From assembly GCA_965371945.1 (NCBI GenBank), contig CBDVAK010000236.1, positions 1 to 5,689 on the forward strand: a DNA stretch of 5,689 nt. Reading direction: 5' to 3'. Origin of the DNA: CBDVAK01 sp965371945 (GTDB taxonomy: Bacteria; Pseudomonadota; Gammaproteobacteria; Competibacterales; JAHEDQ01). The notes beneath the pieces were generated by a model. It saw only the letters and a list, made by a program, of their open reading frames with translations, made no database searches and was not told where the DNA came from. The position numbers and the translations under genes were made by a program. Numbering within the stretch: position 1 is the first letter of the stretch; every line of letters starts with the position of its first letter. Of the stretch, positions 1 to 5,689 are shown piece after piece.

Positions 1-234
1 TATCCGGTGTTGCTGGAGGGCGCGGTAGCGGTTGCCGGTGGTGAGCGCAACTATGGTTACACGCCTGGTTTCGTGCGGGTCGCGGTGGACAGCGGGTCAG
101 GCGCGAAGCTGGCTGGTCAGATCCGAGATGTCAGGATCGTGGGCGTCGAAGGGGATATCGCCCTCGGCAGTCTTTCGGGTTCGGCGAACATTGTGCGTAT
201 GACAGCCGAAGCTCCACGGGTCACATGCGTATAG
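1..234 (+). CDS. C-terminal fragment of a radical-SAM tRNA methylthiotransferase (MtaB-like), TRAM-type end
   Basis: Only the last 77 codons are visible, in frame from base 1 to the TAG at 232-234; the start lies outside the window. The translated tail contains GYTPGFVRVAV, then LAGQIRDVRIVGVEGDIALG. This has the shape of the short beta-rich TRAM domain that ends MiaB/RimO/MtaB methylthiotransferases, where it helps grip the RNA substrate. The GYTP-x-F-x-RV and G-x-I-x-x-VRI-x-GVEGD pattern fits MtaB best; that enzyme adds a methylthio group to t6A at position 37 of certain tRNAs. The diagnostic radical-SAM CxxxCxxC motif would be upstream and cannot be seen, so the assignment rests on the tail alone. 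Codon third positions are mostly G or C, as in the neighbouring genes, which supports real coding. It converges on the DUF3617 gene with one base between the stop codons. Another TRAM-containing protein, such as RimO, MiaB or an RNA methyltransferase, is possible. Confidence 0.55.
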   Translation, partial: YPVLLEGAVAVAGGERNYGYTPGFVRVAVDSGSGAKLAGQIRDVRIVGVEGDIALGSLSGSANIVRMTAEAPRVTCV

Positions 235-257
235 ATCAGCAGTCGCCGATACGCGTG
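224..257. repeat. Inverted repeat spanning two convergent stop codons
   Basis: Bases 227-232 (GCGTAT) are matched by 249-254 (ATACGC) around a 16-base loop. The arms extend outward through a T-G position (226/255) to A-T (225/256) and C-G (224/257). The plus-strand RNA could therefore form a nine-pair stem with one wobble; on the minus strand that position is a mismatch. The plus-gene stop codon (232-234) begins at the end of the left arm, and the DUF3617 stop (236-238) lies in the loop. No U-tract follows on either strand, so it is not a classical intrinsic terminator. It could slow polymerase or protect 3' ends of both transcripts, or it may be chance. Confidence 0.3.
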
Positions 258-658
258 CCCTGCCACTGCGTATCCATGGCGATGGTTTGGCTACCGGCAC
301 CGAATTCGATATGCATCTCGCCGGTGGCGCTGGCACCCGCGGAAGTGAATCGACCGGTGCCTGTGGCCGTGCCCATCTCCGTGGCGCAATGCATGGTCCA
401 GGATACGGTATTGCCGCTCACCGTCTGGTCGTCGACCTGGCACTGTTGGTTGCCGCTCATCATCTGCAGCGGGTCCATTTCGGCCTGGCGGATACACTGG
501 GTCGATTCATGGCTGCGTTCACCCGGCATCAGGCTCACCGTTATGGTCGCTTTGAGTTGCCACATTCCAGGTTCGATCTCAACGCCACGAGTGTGACCCT
601 GTGCGGTGAACAACATCGATACGGCCAGCGCGGCCATGGTTGGAATTCTGGCGATCAC
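236..658 (-). CDS. Secreted DUF3617-family protein
   Basis: This is a protein of 140 residues from the GTG at 656-658. I prefer this start because GGAGA lies six bases upstream and the product then opens with a clean signal peptide: MIARIP, a hydrophobic core (MAALAVSMLF) and a likely cleavage site near residues 19-24. A longer frame from GTG at 698-700 would add 14 residues ahead of the signal and has no ribosome-binding site. The mature part has DUF3617 hallmarks: an early EPGMWQLKATI segment, TQCI near residue 55, a second cysteine in the NQQC segment (73), GNTVSWTMHC (cysteine 91), a GEMHIEF strand, and the closing GTRIGDC with cysteine 140 as the last residue. Four cysteines suggest two disulfides and a periplasmic location. 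The family's molecular role is unknown to me. It lies 73 bp downstream of the sensor gene on the same strand. Confidence 0.87.
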   Translation of the reverse strand: MIARIPTMAALAVSMLFTAQGHTRGVEIEPGMWQLKATITVSLMPGERSHESTQCIRQAEMDPLQMMSGNQQCQVDDQTVSGNTVSWTMHCATEMGTATGTGRFTSAGASATGEMHIEFGAGSQTIAMDTQWQGTRIGDC

Positions 659-664
659 GATGAG

Positions 665-669
665 TCTCC
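665..669 (-). promoter_or_regulatory. Ribosome-binding site that fixes the DUF3617 gene start
   Basis: On the minus strand GGAGA is read at 669-665, within the context CCCCGGAGACTCATC, followed after six bases by GTG at 658-656. It is the best Shine-Dalgarno match near this gene. Neither the upstream GTG at 700 nor the downstream ATG at 635-637 has a comparable one. Confidence 0.6.
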
Positions 670-721
670 GGGGTAATGATGTTGGTTGCGGTCTGACCAC
701 AGCACGTACATCAGATCCGGC

Positions 722-749
722 AGTATCGCGATTACCGTGTTTTTTTCAA
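722..749 (-). promoter_or_regulatory. Possible sigma-70 promoter for the DUF3617 gene
   Basis: On the minus strand TTGAAA (749-744) matches the -35 consensus at five of six bases. A 16-base spacer then leads to GATACT (727-722), which matches the -10 consensus at four of six. The predicted transcript would begin near 714, giving a leader of roughly 55 bases before the GTG at 658. The -35 element sits inside the last codons (Leu-Lys) of the upstream sensor gene and the spacer covers its TAA stop. The match comes from pattern reading only; the run of A residues encoding Lys-Lys makes a chance match possible. Confidence 0.4.
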
Positions 750-3700
750 GAACTCCAGTGGCCGTGGGCGGGCGATGCCGTATCCCTGCGCATAGTCCAC
801 ACCGATGGCGGCCAGCGCTTCCAGGGTCTCGTCGTTCTCTACCGACTTGGCGATCGTTTTCCTGCCCAGTTCCCTGGCGATTTCGGTGATGGACTTGATG
901 ACGGTTGCGTTCAGCCTCGAATCCGACATGCCTTTGATATAGTCACCGTCGATTTTCAGGTAGTCCACATGCAGGCTCGACAGTTGGTCGAGTGACCATT
1001 GGCCAGCGCCGAGGTTATCGATGGCGGTCCTGAATCCCATCCCGCGTAACGTGTCGATCAGGCCCGAGACCAGATGCGGTTTGGCGTGCGCGGCACGAGC
1101 CGCGATCTGGAAGCTGATGCAATCGGCAGGCGCTTCGGTGCTGTTGAGCTGTTCCTTGATATAGTCGGCAAAAGCAGGATCCGACAAGGTGGGCTCAGAA
1201 ATGTTGATGCCGATCACCAGGTCACCGCTCTTGAAGCCACCGCTGGCCAGCCATTCAAAGGCAGTACGCACGACCCAGCGATCCGTCATCTGGATCATGT
1301 TGTAGCGTTCCGCAAACGGTAGGAACGAGCCGGCGTTGGTAAAGCTGCCTGATTCATCCACCATACGCAGCAGCAGTTCGTAATGTTGCGTACCGTCTCT
1401 GCCGGGTCGGCCTGGAACCGGCATCACGGGTTGATAAAAGAGCCGGAAACCGTTTTCCTCCAGGGCCTGGTTGATGCGGCTGACCCAGTGAGTCTGACTG
1501 TATTGTCGCAATTCCTGGTCATCGGGGCGGTGTACCTTGACCCGGTTGCCACCCACGGTCTTGGCAATGTAACAAGTCGCCTCGGCGGCACTGAGCAGAG
1601 CCGAGGCGCTTTGACCCGCGGCTGAAATCGGAGTTATGCCCACGCTGGTGGTTAGCCGGTAGCTTTCGCCCTCCCAACCGAAGGAGAAATCCTGGATCAA
1701 CTGTCGGAGCTTGGTGGCAATACGCAAGGCCTGGTCCATGGGGCAGGACTTGAGCAGAATCGCATAGTCGTCGCCGCCAACACGGGCCACGGTATCGCAT
1801 TGCCTGACCTTGGCCTTTAGCAAGGACGCGATCTGTCGCAACAAAGCGTCGCCGGCGGCCTGGCCACAGCTATCGTTGAAGGCGCGAAACCGGTCCAGAT
1901 CGAGATAGCACAGTACATGTTTGCATTTGGGGTCCAGGCACTCGCTGACGGCGGTGTCCAGGCGGGCCTCGAAATCGACGCGGTTGACCAGGCCGGTAAG
2001 CACATCGTGGGTTTCACGGTAGTCTGGTTGATGAGACATCCGTGGTGACCCGGTAATGTCGCGAAAGACCACTACGTTGCCAAGCAGGTCACCCGATTCG
2101 TCGTGAATCGGGGCCAGGTTGTGTTCCAGATAGAGCCGCTGGCCGCTGCGGGCCGTCATCAGCGATTCCCGCTCGTTGTCAATGCCGGGCGGCATGTTGT
2201 CCCGGGCCGGTTGATCGTTGGCCGCCTCGCCGGCGAGGCCCGCTATCATTGGCAGCACCATGGTCAACGGTTCCCCTCTCGCTTCCTCCGCCGACCAGCC
2301 GAGCATCCTGGCGCCGGCGGGATTGAGATAACGGATCTGGCCACTGGCGTTGGTGGTGACCACGCCCTCGCCGATCGCGTCCAGACTGAGTTGAAGCTCC
2401 TTGCGCTTGCTGGCTTGCTCTTGTTCCGTTGCCAAAGCCTCGCGGAGGTCCCGGAACATGATCACCGTGCCTGTTCTCTTGCCATTTTCGTGTACTGGTC
2501 GAGACCACCATTCCGCCGCCACGATGCGGTCGTCGCTCGTTCGCAGGTTCGCCTGCTCGCCATGAGCAGCGTCGTCCCCGCCGGTGACCTGCACCAGCCG
2601 GTCCGGCTGCTGTTGCGACTCGGCTGCAGGCTGCAAGAGGTTGCCAATCGGTTGCCCGATCAGCGCCCCTGCCTGGTTTAGCCCCAGCAGTTTCAGACAG
2701 GGATCGTTGCAAGAGCGGACTTTGTCATCGATGTCGACGAACAGCATGGGGTTGCCGACAGCCTTGAGCAAGGCCTGGGAATGGCGCTCGGCCTTGGCCA
2801 CTTTGCCGAGGCGCGTTTGCTGTTCGTCGCTTTGGTCGCGCAAACGCGTCTCCGTGAGCTTCTGTTCGGCCCGCTGTTGCAGGTAGGTGTTGGCCAGCAC
2901 GTTGAGGTCGCTGGCAACATCATTCAGTTCCCTGCCCGCGCGAGCATCGAAGCTGACGCGTTCGCCTGAGTGGAACATGCGACGAAAGCCGGTGACCACC
3001 TGGCGACTGAAGGAAATGATCCGCCGGGACAGCATCCATGACAGCAGGATAGCCAGCATCAGGGCCGTCAGTGCGATCAGGGACATTGACAGGCTGTACC
3101 ATTTCAGCCAGCGCTCGATACCGGAGTAGTCGACCGGGCTGCCAACCCAGGTGGTCGACCCGCTGCCGCCGTCGAGTTGCAGTGGCGTCCAGGAAACACT
3201 GGCGTGGTCGTTGGTCCAGGTAAATTCCTTGGCCTGGTCCATCTGACCGGAAATTCCCGCGAAGCTGACATAGGCGTTGGGCCCCAGGGCCACCACGCTG
3301 CTGGCGGGGCGCAGCAGCAGGTCACCGCCTGCACCTACCCAGTAGAGGTCGAGGACGTCGCGGGCCAGCACCGGTAGTTCCACCTCGAGTGCCAGGGTGG
3401 CCGCCTGGTCACCGCGCCGGTCAATGACCGGTGCGCCGATCAGAAAACTCGATTCCCGACCGCTGTCCATCAGTTTCACCATGTCGGTGGCCAGTTCGTC
3501 GACGGCGAATTGCTCACCGGGGAACCAGCTCGATTCCGAGGTCGGGTCGGCGATGACGAAATGTACACCATCAGGTTCAGCGATCGGTAGAATACGCAAC
3601 AGTTCACGGCCGTCCGGGGCCACCAGGACGAGGTCGACTACTTCGGGGTTGCGGCTCAGCCAGTGTTGGGTGGCGTCTGCCAGGTGCTTGGCGGTCTGAC

Positions 3701-4016
3701 GACGTTTTCGGTCGCTGAGAGTGGCCAGTTCCCAGGAACTGGACAGCTCACTCAGCCGTAGCAGTGAGGTCCTCAGATAGTCGAGCCGGCGTGCCAGATT
3801 GGCTGCCTCGGTACGCGACGAGGCGGTCGCCTGGGCCTCGGCGGAAGTTTTCAGTGTTGACAACGTGCTCGGCAGGTAGGCCGCGATGGAAATGACCAGG
3901 GGAGCGATGCTGAGTACCAGCAAGCCTATGAGTATCGAGGTTCTGAGTTTCATTCGGGGCCAGGGCCTGGATCGGTTGCGAATCGGCGCACGGCGAAGCG
4001 CCGGGGTGTCCGACAC
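732..4016 (-). CDS. Membrane sensor with Cache-like domain, HAMP-like linker, two PAS, GGDEF and degenerate EAL (cyclic-di-GMP signalling)
   Basis: The product has 1094 residues. Residues 1-21 are Arg-rich and cytoplasmic. A membrane helix lies at about 25-48, an extracytoplasmic sensor resembling a double Cache domain at about 50-300, and a second helix at about 305-328. A HAMP-like and coiled-coil linker follows (about 330-412), then PAS 1 (about 412-525), PAS 2 (about 540-655), GGDEF (about 668-828, opening HDVLTGLVNR) and EAL (about 842-1090). GGDEF keeps metal and substrate residues D706, N714 and D723 and the inhibitory RxxD site (R738-D741), but its signature reads GGDDY (747-751). EAL keeps E880, N938, D1000, K1021, E1060 and Q1077. 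Where relatives have an ExTE motif it reads QIAA (970-973), DD is DN (1000-1001) and AExVE is AKSVE (K1057). Phosphodiesterase activity is therefore unlikely; cyclic-di-GMP synthesis or binding remains possible. The start is GTG at 4014-4016, with weak GGAA just upstream. ATG at 3951-3953 (1073 residues) is the alternative and also lacks a clear ribosome site. Confidence 0.96.
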   Translation of the reverse strand: MSDTPALRRAPIRNRSRPWPRMKLRTSILIGLLVLSIAPLVISIAAYLPSTLSTLKTSAEAQATASSRTEAANLARRLDYLRTSLLRLSELSSSWELATLSDRKRRQTAKHLADATQHWLSRNPEVVDLVLVAPDGRELLRILPIAEPDGVHFVIADPTSESSWFPGEQFAVDELATDMVKLMDSGRESSFLIGAPVIDRRGDQAATLALEVELPVLARDVLDLYWVGAGGDLLLRPASSVVALGPNAYVSFAGISGQMDQAKEFTWTNDHASVSWTPLQLDGGSGSTTWVGSPVDYSGIERWLKWYSLSMSLIALTALMLAILLSWMLSRRIISFSRQVVTGFRRMFHSGERVSFDARAGRELNDVASDLNVLANTYLQQRAEQKLTETRLRDQSDEQQTRLGKVAKAERHSQALLKAVGNPMLFVDIDDKVRSCNDPCLKLLGLNQAGALIGQPIGNLLQPAAESQQQPDRLVQVTGGDDAAHGEQANLRTSDDRIVAAEWWSRPVHENGKRTGTVIMFRDLREALATEQEQASKRKELQLSLDAIGEGVVTTNASGQIRYLNPAGARMLGWSAEEARGEPLTMVLPMIAGLAGEAANDQPARDNMPPGIDNERESLMTARSGQRLYLEHNLAPIHDESGDLLGNVVVFRDITGSPRMSHQPDYRETHDVLTGLVNRVDFEARLDTAVSECLDPKCKHVLCYLDLDRFRAFNDSCGQAAGDALLRQIASLLKAKVRQCDTVARVGGDDYAILLKSCPMDQALRIATKLRQLIQDFSFGWEGESYRLTTSVGITPISAAGQSASALLSAAEATCYIAKTVGGNRVKVHRPDDQELRQYSQTHWVSRINQALEENGFRLFYQPVMPVPGRPGRDGTQHYELLLRMVDESGSFTNAGSFLPFAERYNMIQMTDRWVVRTAFEWLASGGFKSGDLVIGINISEPTLSDPAFADYIKEQLNSTEAPADCISFQIAARAAHAKPHLVSGLIDTLRGMGFRTAIDNLGAGQWSLDQLSSLHVDYLKIDGDYIKGMSDSRLNATVIKSITEIARELGRKTIAKSVENDETLEALAAIGVDYAQGYGIARPRPLEFLKKTR

Positions 4017-4128
4017 TGTTCCACAGTGGCAAGCCCTCAGCCATGGACGATATTTGATCTGGTCCTTGCGACAATGCTGAACCTGCCCATGTGGGTCACG
4101 ATGGCAATCTGGTCATGGTGAACCGGAC
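4017..4128. other. Divergent intergenic region between sensor and amidase genes
   Basis: These 112 bases must hold the promoters for both divergent genes unless transcription starts further inside a neighbour. The only AT-rich patch is GATATTTGATCT at 4049-4060. I could not find a -35/-10 pair with good spacing on either strand. A 9-base dyad, CCACAGTGG (4021-4029), sits just ahead of the sensor start codon. No riboswitch-like or terminator structure is apparent. Confidence 0.45.
4117..4121 (+). promoter_or_regulatory. Probable ribosome-binding site for the amidase TTG start
   Basis: GGTGA lies seven bases before the TTG at 4129-4131. A second GGTGA at 4141-4145, inside the near-identical decamer GGTGAACTGG, precedes the in-frame ATG at 4156-4158 by ten bases, and GGGG abuts that ATG. 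Both starts are therefore plausible. In frame upstream there is no ATG or GTG before the TGA stop at 4078-4080. Confidence 0.4.
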
Positions 4129-5586
4129 TTGAGCCTCTCTGGTGAACTGGCGGGGATGGACGCGACCGCGCAGGCCGAGCTGGTGCGGACCGGCGAGTTG
4201 TGTGCCATCGATCTGGTCGAGGCCGCAATCGAGACCATCGAGACACGCGACGTCATTCTCAACGCAGTGGTGATACGGGAATTCGAAAGAGCGCTGGCGG
4301 TCGCCAGCAAACCTTTGCCGACGGGTCCATTCAGCGGTGTACCCTTTTTGCTCAAGGATATGCTGGCGGGCTGGCAGGGAGTGCGCCTGAGTTTCGGGAG
4401 CCGTCTTGCCGGCGACGGCCCGGCCATCGCGGACAGTGAGCTGGTCAAGCGCCTGCAACGTTCCGGGCTGGTGTTGCTGGGGCGGACCAACAGCAGTGAG
4501 TTCGGATTGCTGCCAACCACGGAGCCGCTACGCTACGGACCGACCCGAAACCCCTGGAACCCTGAACTGAGTGCAGGGGGATCCAGCGGTGGTGCGGCCG
4601 CCGCCGTGGCCAGCGGCATGGTACCCATGGCACACGCCAGTGATGGTGGTGGTTCGATCCGGATACCTGCCTCCTGCTGTGGTCTGTTCGGTCTCAAGCC
4701 GACCCGCGCACGCAATCCATTGGGGCCCATGCTGGGCGATGTGTTGAACGGTCTGGTGGTCGAGCATGCGCTCACCCGTTCGGTGCGTGACAGCGCCGCC
4801 CTGCTCGATGCGACCGCGGGCCCTGATTGTGGCGCGCCCTATTGGGCCGCTCCGCCCGGGCGGCCGTTCGCCACCGAGGTGGGTGCCGATCCCGGCATCC
4901 TCAAAATCGGGGTGACGTGGCAGGGTCCGGGGGGCGAGCCACTCGACCCCGAGGCGCATGGCGCGATAGCTGGCGCTGCCGAGCTGTGTGAGCAACTCGG
5001 TCACCGGGTAGACGAGTCCGCGCCGGAATACGACCACGAACTCGCGCTGGAGCAGTTCATCGTTGTGTGGGCGGCGGGCTGCGCGGACCTGGCCGAAACC
5101 TACACACTGCAAGCGCATGACACCACTGATGGCACAGTCGATGTCGGGCGGCTGGAGCCTTTCACGCAGGCACTGTACGAGGTTGGCAGCCGCCTGCGGG
5201 CCAGCGAATACCTGCGCGCAGTACATGGGTTGCAGCGGACCGGCCGGCAGCTTGCGTCGTTCTTCGAGCATTACGATCTGTGGCTGACTCCCGTGGTTAC
5301 CCGGTCTCCGCCGCCGTTGGGGTACTTCGATTCCCGCCCGGGCGACTTGTTGGAACCGCTTCGGCTGGCCGGGTTATATGTTCCATATGCGCCTCTCGCC
5401 AATGTGGGGGGGCAGCCGGCCATGTCGGTGCCGCTGCACTGGAGCGCGGACGGACTGCCGATCGGTGCTCATTTCGTGGCCCGCTATGGCGACGAGGCGA
5501 CCCTGCTGAGACTGGCCTCGCAGTTCGAGCAGGCGCGGCCATGGGCGCACAGATTGCCAGTGGTGGCACCGGGTGCGTGCCGATGA
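4129..5586 (+). CDS. Amidase-signature hydrolase, 6-aminohexanoate-cyclic-dimer hydrolase-like (NylA-like)
   Basis: The product has 485 residues, normal for this family, with no signal peptide, so it is probably cytoplasmic. It should hydrolyse a carboxamide bond; the natural substrate is unknown. The amidase-signature catalytic set is complete. Lys76 lies in GVPFLLKD, the cis-serine Ser152 in AGGSSGG, and the nucleophile Ser176 in SDGGGSIRIP. The 24-residue gap between the serines matches well-studied members such as FAAH. Segments FGLLPTTEP (125-133), YGPTRNPW (136-143), PASCCGLFGLKPTR (180-193) with RNPLGP soon after, and LTRSVRDSAALLDATAGPD (215-233) recall the NylA subgroup. The C-terminal part has the usual GGQPAMSVPLHW and GLPIGAHFVARYGDEATLLR segments. 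Amidases of this type are often annotated without a proven substrate, so nylon-oligomer activity should not be assumed. I use TTG at 4129; ATG at 4156 would remove nine residues and leave MDATAQAELVR at the N-terminus. It is divergent from the sensor gene. Confidence 0.93.
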   Translation: MSLSGELAGMDATAQAELVRTGELCAIDLVEAAIETIETRDVILNAVVIREFERALAVASKPLPTGPFSGVPFLLKDMLAGWQGVRLSFGSRLAGDGPAIADSELVKRLQRSGLVLLGRTNSSEFGLLPTTEPLRYGPTRNPWNPELSAGGSSGGAAAAVASGMVPMAHASDGGGSIRIPASCCGLFGLKPTRARNPLGPMLGDVLNGLVVEHALTRSVRDSAALLDATAGPDCGAPYWAAPPGRPFATEVGADPGILKIGVTWQGPGGEPLDPEAHGAIAGAAELCEQLGHRVDESAPEYDHELALEQFIVVWAAGCADLAETYTLQAHDTTDGTVDVGRLEPFTQALYEVGSRLRASEYLRAVHGLQRTGRQLASFFEHYDLWLTPVVTRSPPPLGYFDSRPGDLLEPLRLAGLYVPYAPLANVGGQPAMSVPLHWSADGLPIGAHFVARYGDEATLLRLASQFEQARPWAHRLPVVAPGACR

Positions 5587-5689
5587 AACCATGGTCCAGC
5601 CGGCCGCAGGCAAACTTCTCAATAACCCGGGGCGTTGGCGTTCGTGTGGTGGGTGTGGGTGGCGCCTTGCGGGACCGTCAGCGGCAGGG
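5583..5689 (+). CDS. Possible start of a gene overlapping the amidase stop (ATGA), runs off the window
   Basis: An ATG at 5583-5585 overlaps the amidase TGA (5584-5586) in the ATGA arrangement typical of translational coupling, and the frame stays open for 35 codons to the window edge. It begins MKPWSSRPQANFSI and continues with a Gly/Val-rich stretch. I recognise no family, and there is no strong ribosome site. Third-position GC is only about 65%, lower than for the competing minus-strand frame over the same bases. The two readings are mutually exclusive over most of their length, and the window is too short to decide. Confidence 0.2.
   Translation, partial: MKPWSSRPQANFSITRGVGVRVVGVGGALRDRQRQ
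5619..5689 (-). CDS. Possible C-terminal end of a minus-strand gene, convergent with the amidase
   Basis: Reading inward from the right edge, a frame is open for 23 codons and ends at TGA (5621-5619). Its tail is LPLTVPQGATHTHHTNANAP followed by GY. Nineteen of the first 22 third positions are G or C, a stronger coding bias than the plus-strand alternative. The gene would converge on the amidase with 32 bases between the stops, echoing the tight convergent pair at the left edge. No family can be recognised from so short a tail, and a 23-codon open frame could be chance. Confidence 0.25.
   Translation of the reverse strand, partial: LPLTVPQGATHTHHTNANAPGY

Noticed and set aside
225..676. Overlapping plus-strand open frames opposite the DUF3617 gene
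   Set aside because: The minus-strand product has a signal peptide, a ribosome site and family-typical cysteines. The plus-strand frames have no such support.
737..750. T-rich run (plus strand) as an intrinsic terminator
   Set aside because: It encodes Phe-Leu-Lys-Lys at the end of the sensor protein on the minus strand, and no stable GC-rich hairpin precedes it on the plus strand.
1570..1950. Cluster of seven cysteines in the GGDEF domain as a metal or redox site
   Set aside because: Several (C703, C717, C758, C815) appear to be common in this GGDEF-EAL subfamily from memory, and spacing of the others (C693, C698) matches no known metal-binding motif.
2103..2681. Plus-strand open frame of 192 codons opposite the PAS region of the sensor
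   Set aside because: The minus strand over this stretch encodes two recognisable PAS domains in a continuous 1094-residue frame. The plus translation resembles no family and is explained by high-GC codon structure.
4021..4029. CCACAGTGG dyad as an operator or RNA hairpin
   Set aside because: The arms are only four bases with a one-base centre, too tight for an RNA loop and too short to call an operator without conservation data.
4528..5271. Long antisense open frame (247 codons) opposite the amidase
   Set aside because: It is a GC-rich shadow. The plus strand encodes a full amidase with all family motifs, and the antisense translation is Arg/Gly/Pro-rich with no recognisable domain.

Overview
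The window is a high-GC stretch (about 60% GC by eye) that most resembles a gammaproteobacterial chromosome. The taxonomic hint comes from the large PAS-GGDEF-EAL protein, whose framework (for example GVDYAQGYGI near the C-terminus) is typical of gammaproteobacterial signalling proteins, and from a DUF3617 secreted protein. This is inference; no rRNA or other marker gene is present. There are no tRNAs, insertion sequences, CRISPR arrays or other mobile elements, and the region looks like ordinary chromosome.

Layout, left to right. (1) Positions 1-234, plus strand: the last 77 codons of a gene that begins outside the window, most like the C-terminal TRAM-type end of a radical-SAM tRNA methylthiotransferase (MtaB-like). 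(2) Positions 236-658, minus strand: a small secreted DUF3617 protein with a signal peptide and four cysteines. Its stop codon lies one base from the stop of the first gene. (3) Positions 732-4016, minus strand: a 1094-residue inner-membrane protein with an extracytoplasmic sensor, HAMP-like linker, two PAS domains, GGDEF and EAL. It is a cyclic-di-GMP signalling protein whose EAL active site has lost several key acidic residues. (4) Positions 4017-4128: a 112-bp divergent intergenic region. (5) Positions 4129-5586, plus strand: an amidase-signature hydrolase resembling 6-aminohexanoate-cyclic-dimer hydrolase (NylA), with a complete Lys-cisSer-Ser triad. (6) Positions 5587-5689: the edge of the next gene, whose strand cannot be settled from this window.

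The genes do not form an obvious pathway. The sensor gene and the DUF3617 gene are co-directional, 73 bp apart, and may be partly co-transcribed, although the DUF3617 gene also has a plausible promoter inside the end of the sensor gene. The amidase is transcribed divergently from the sensor. All three gene starts inside the window are best read as non-ATG (GTG, GTG, TTG).

The most notable feature is the pattern of substitutions in the EAL domain (E to Q, E to A, D to N, E to K at conserved positions), combined with a GGDDY signature and an intact RxxD site. This suggests a protein that binds or makes cyclic-di-GMP, or relays a signal, rather than one that degrades it. I did not find convincing evidence of a wholly new multi-gene system here.
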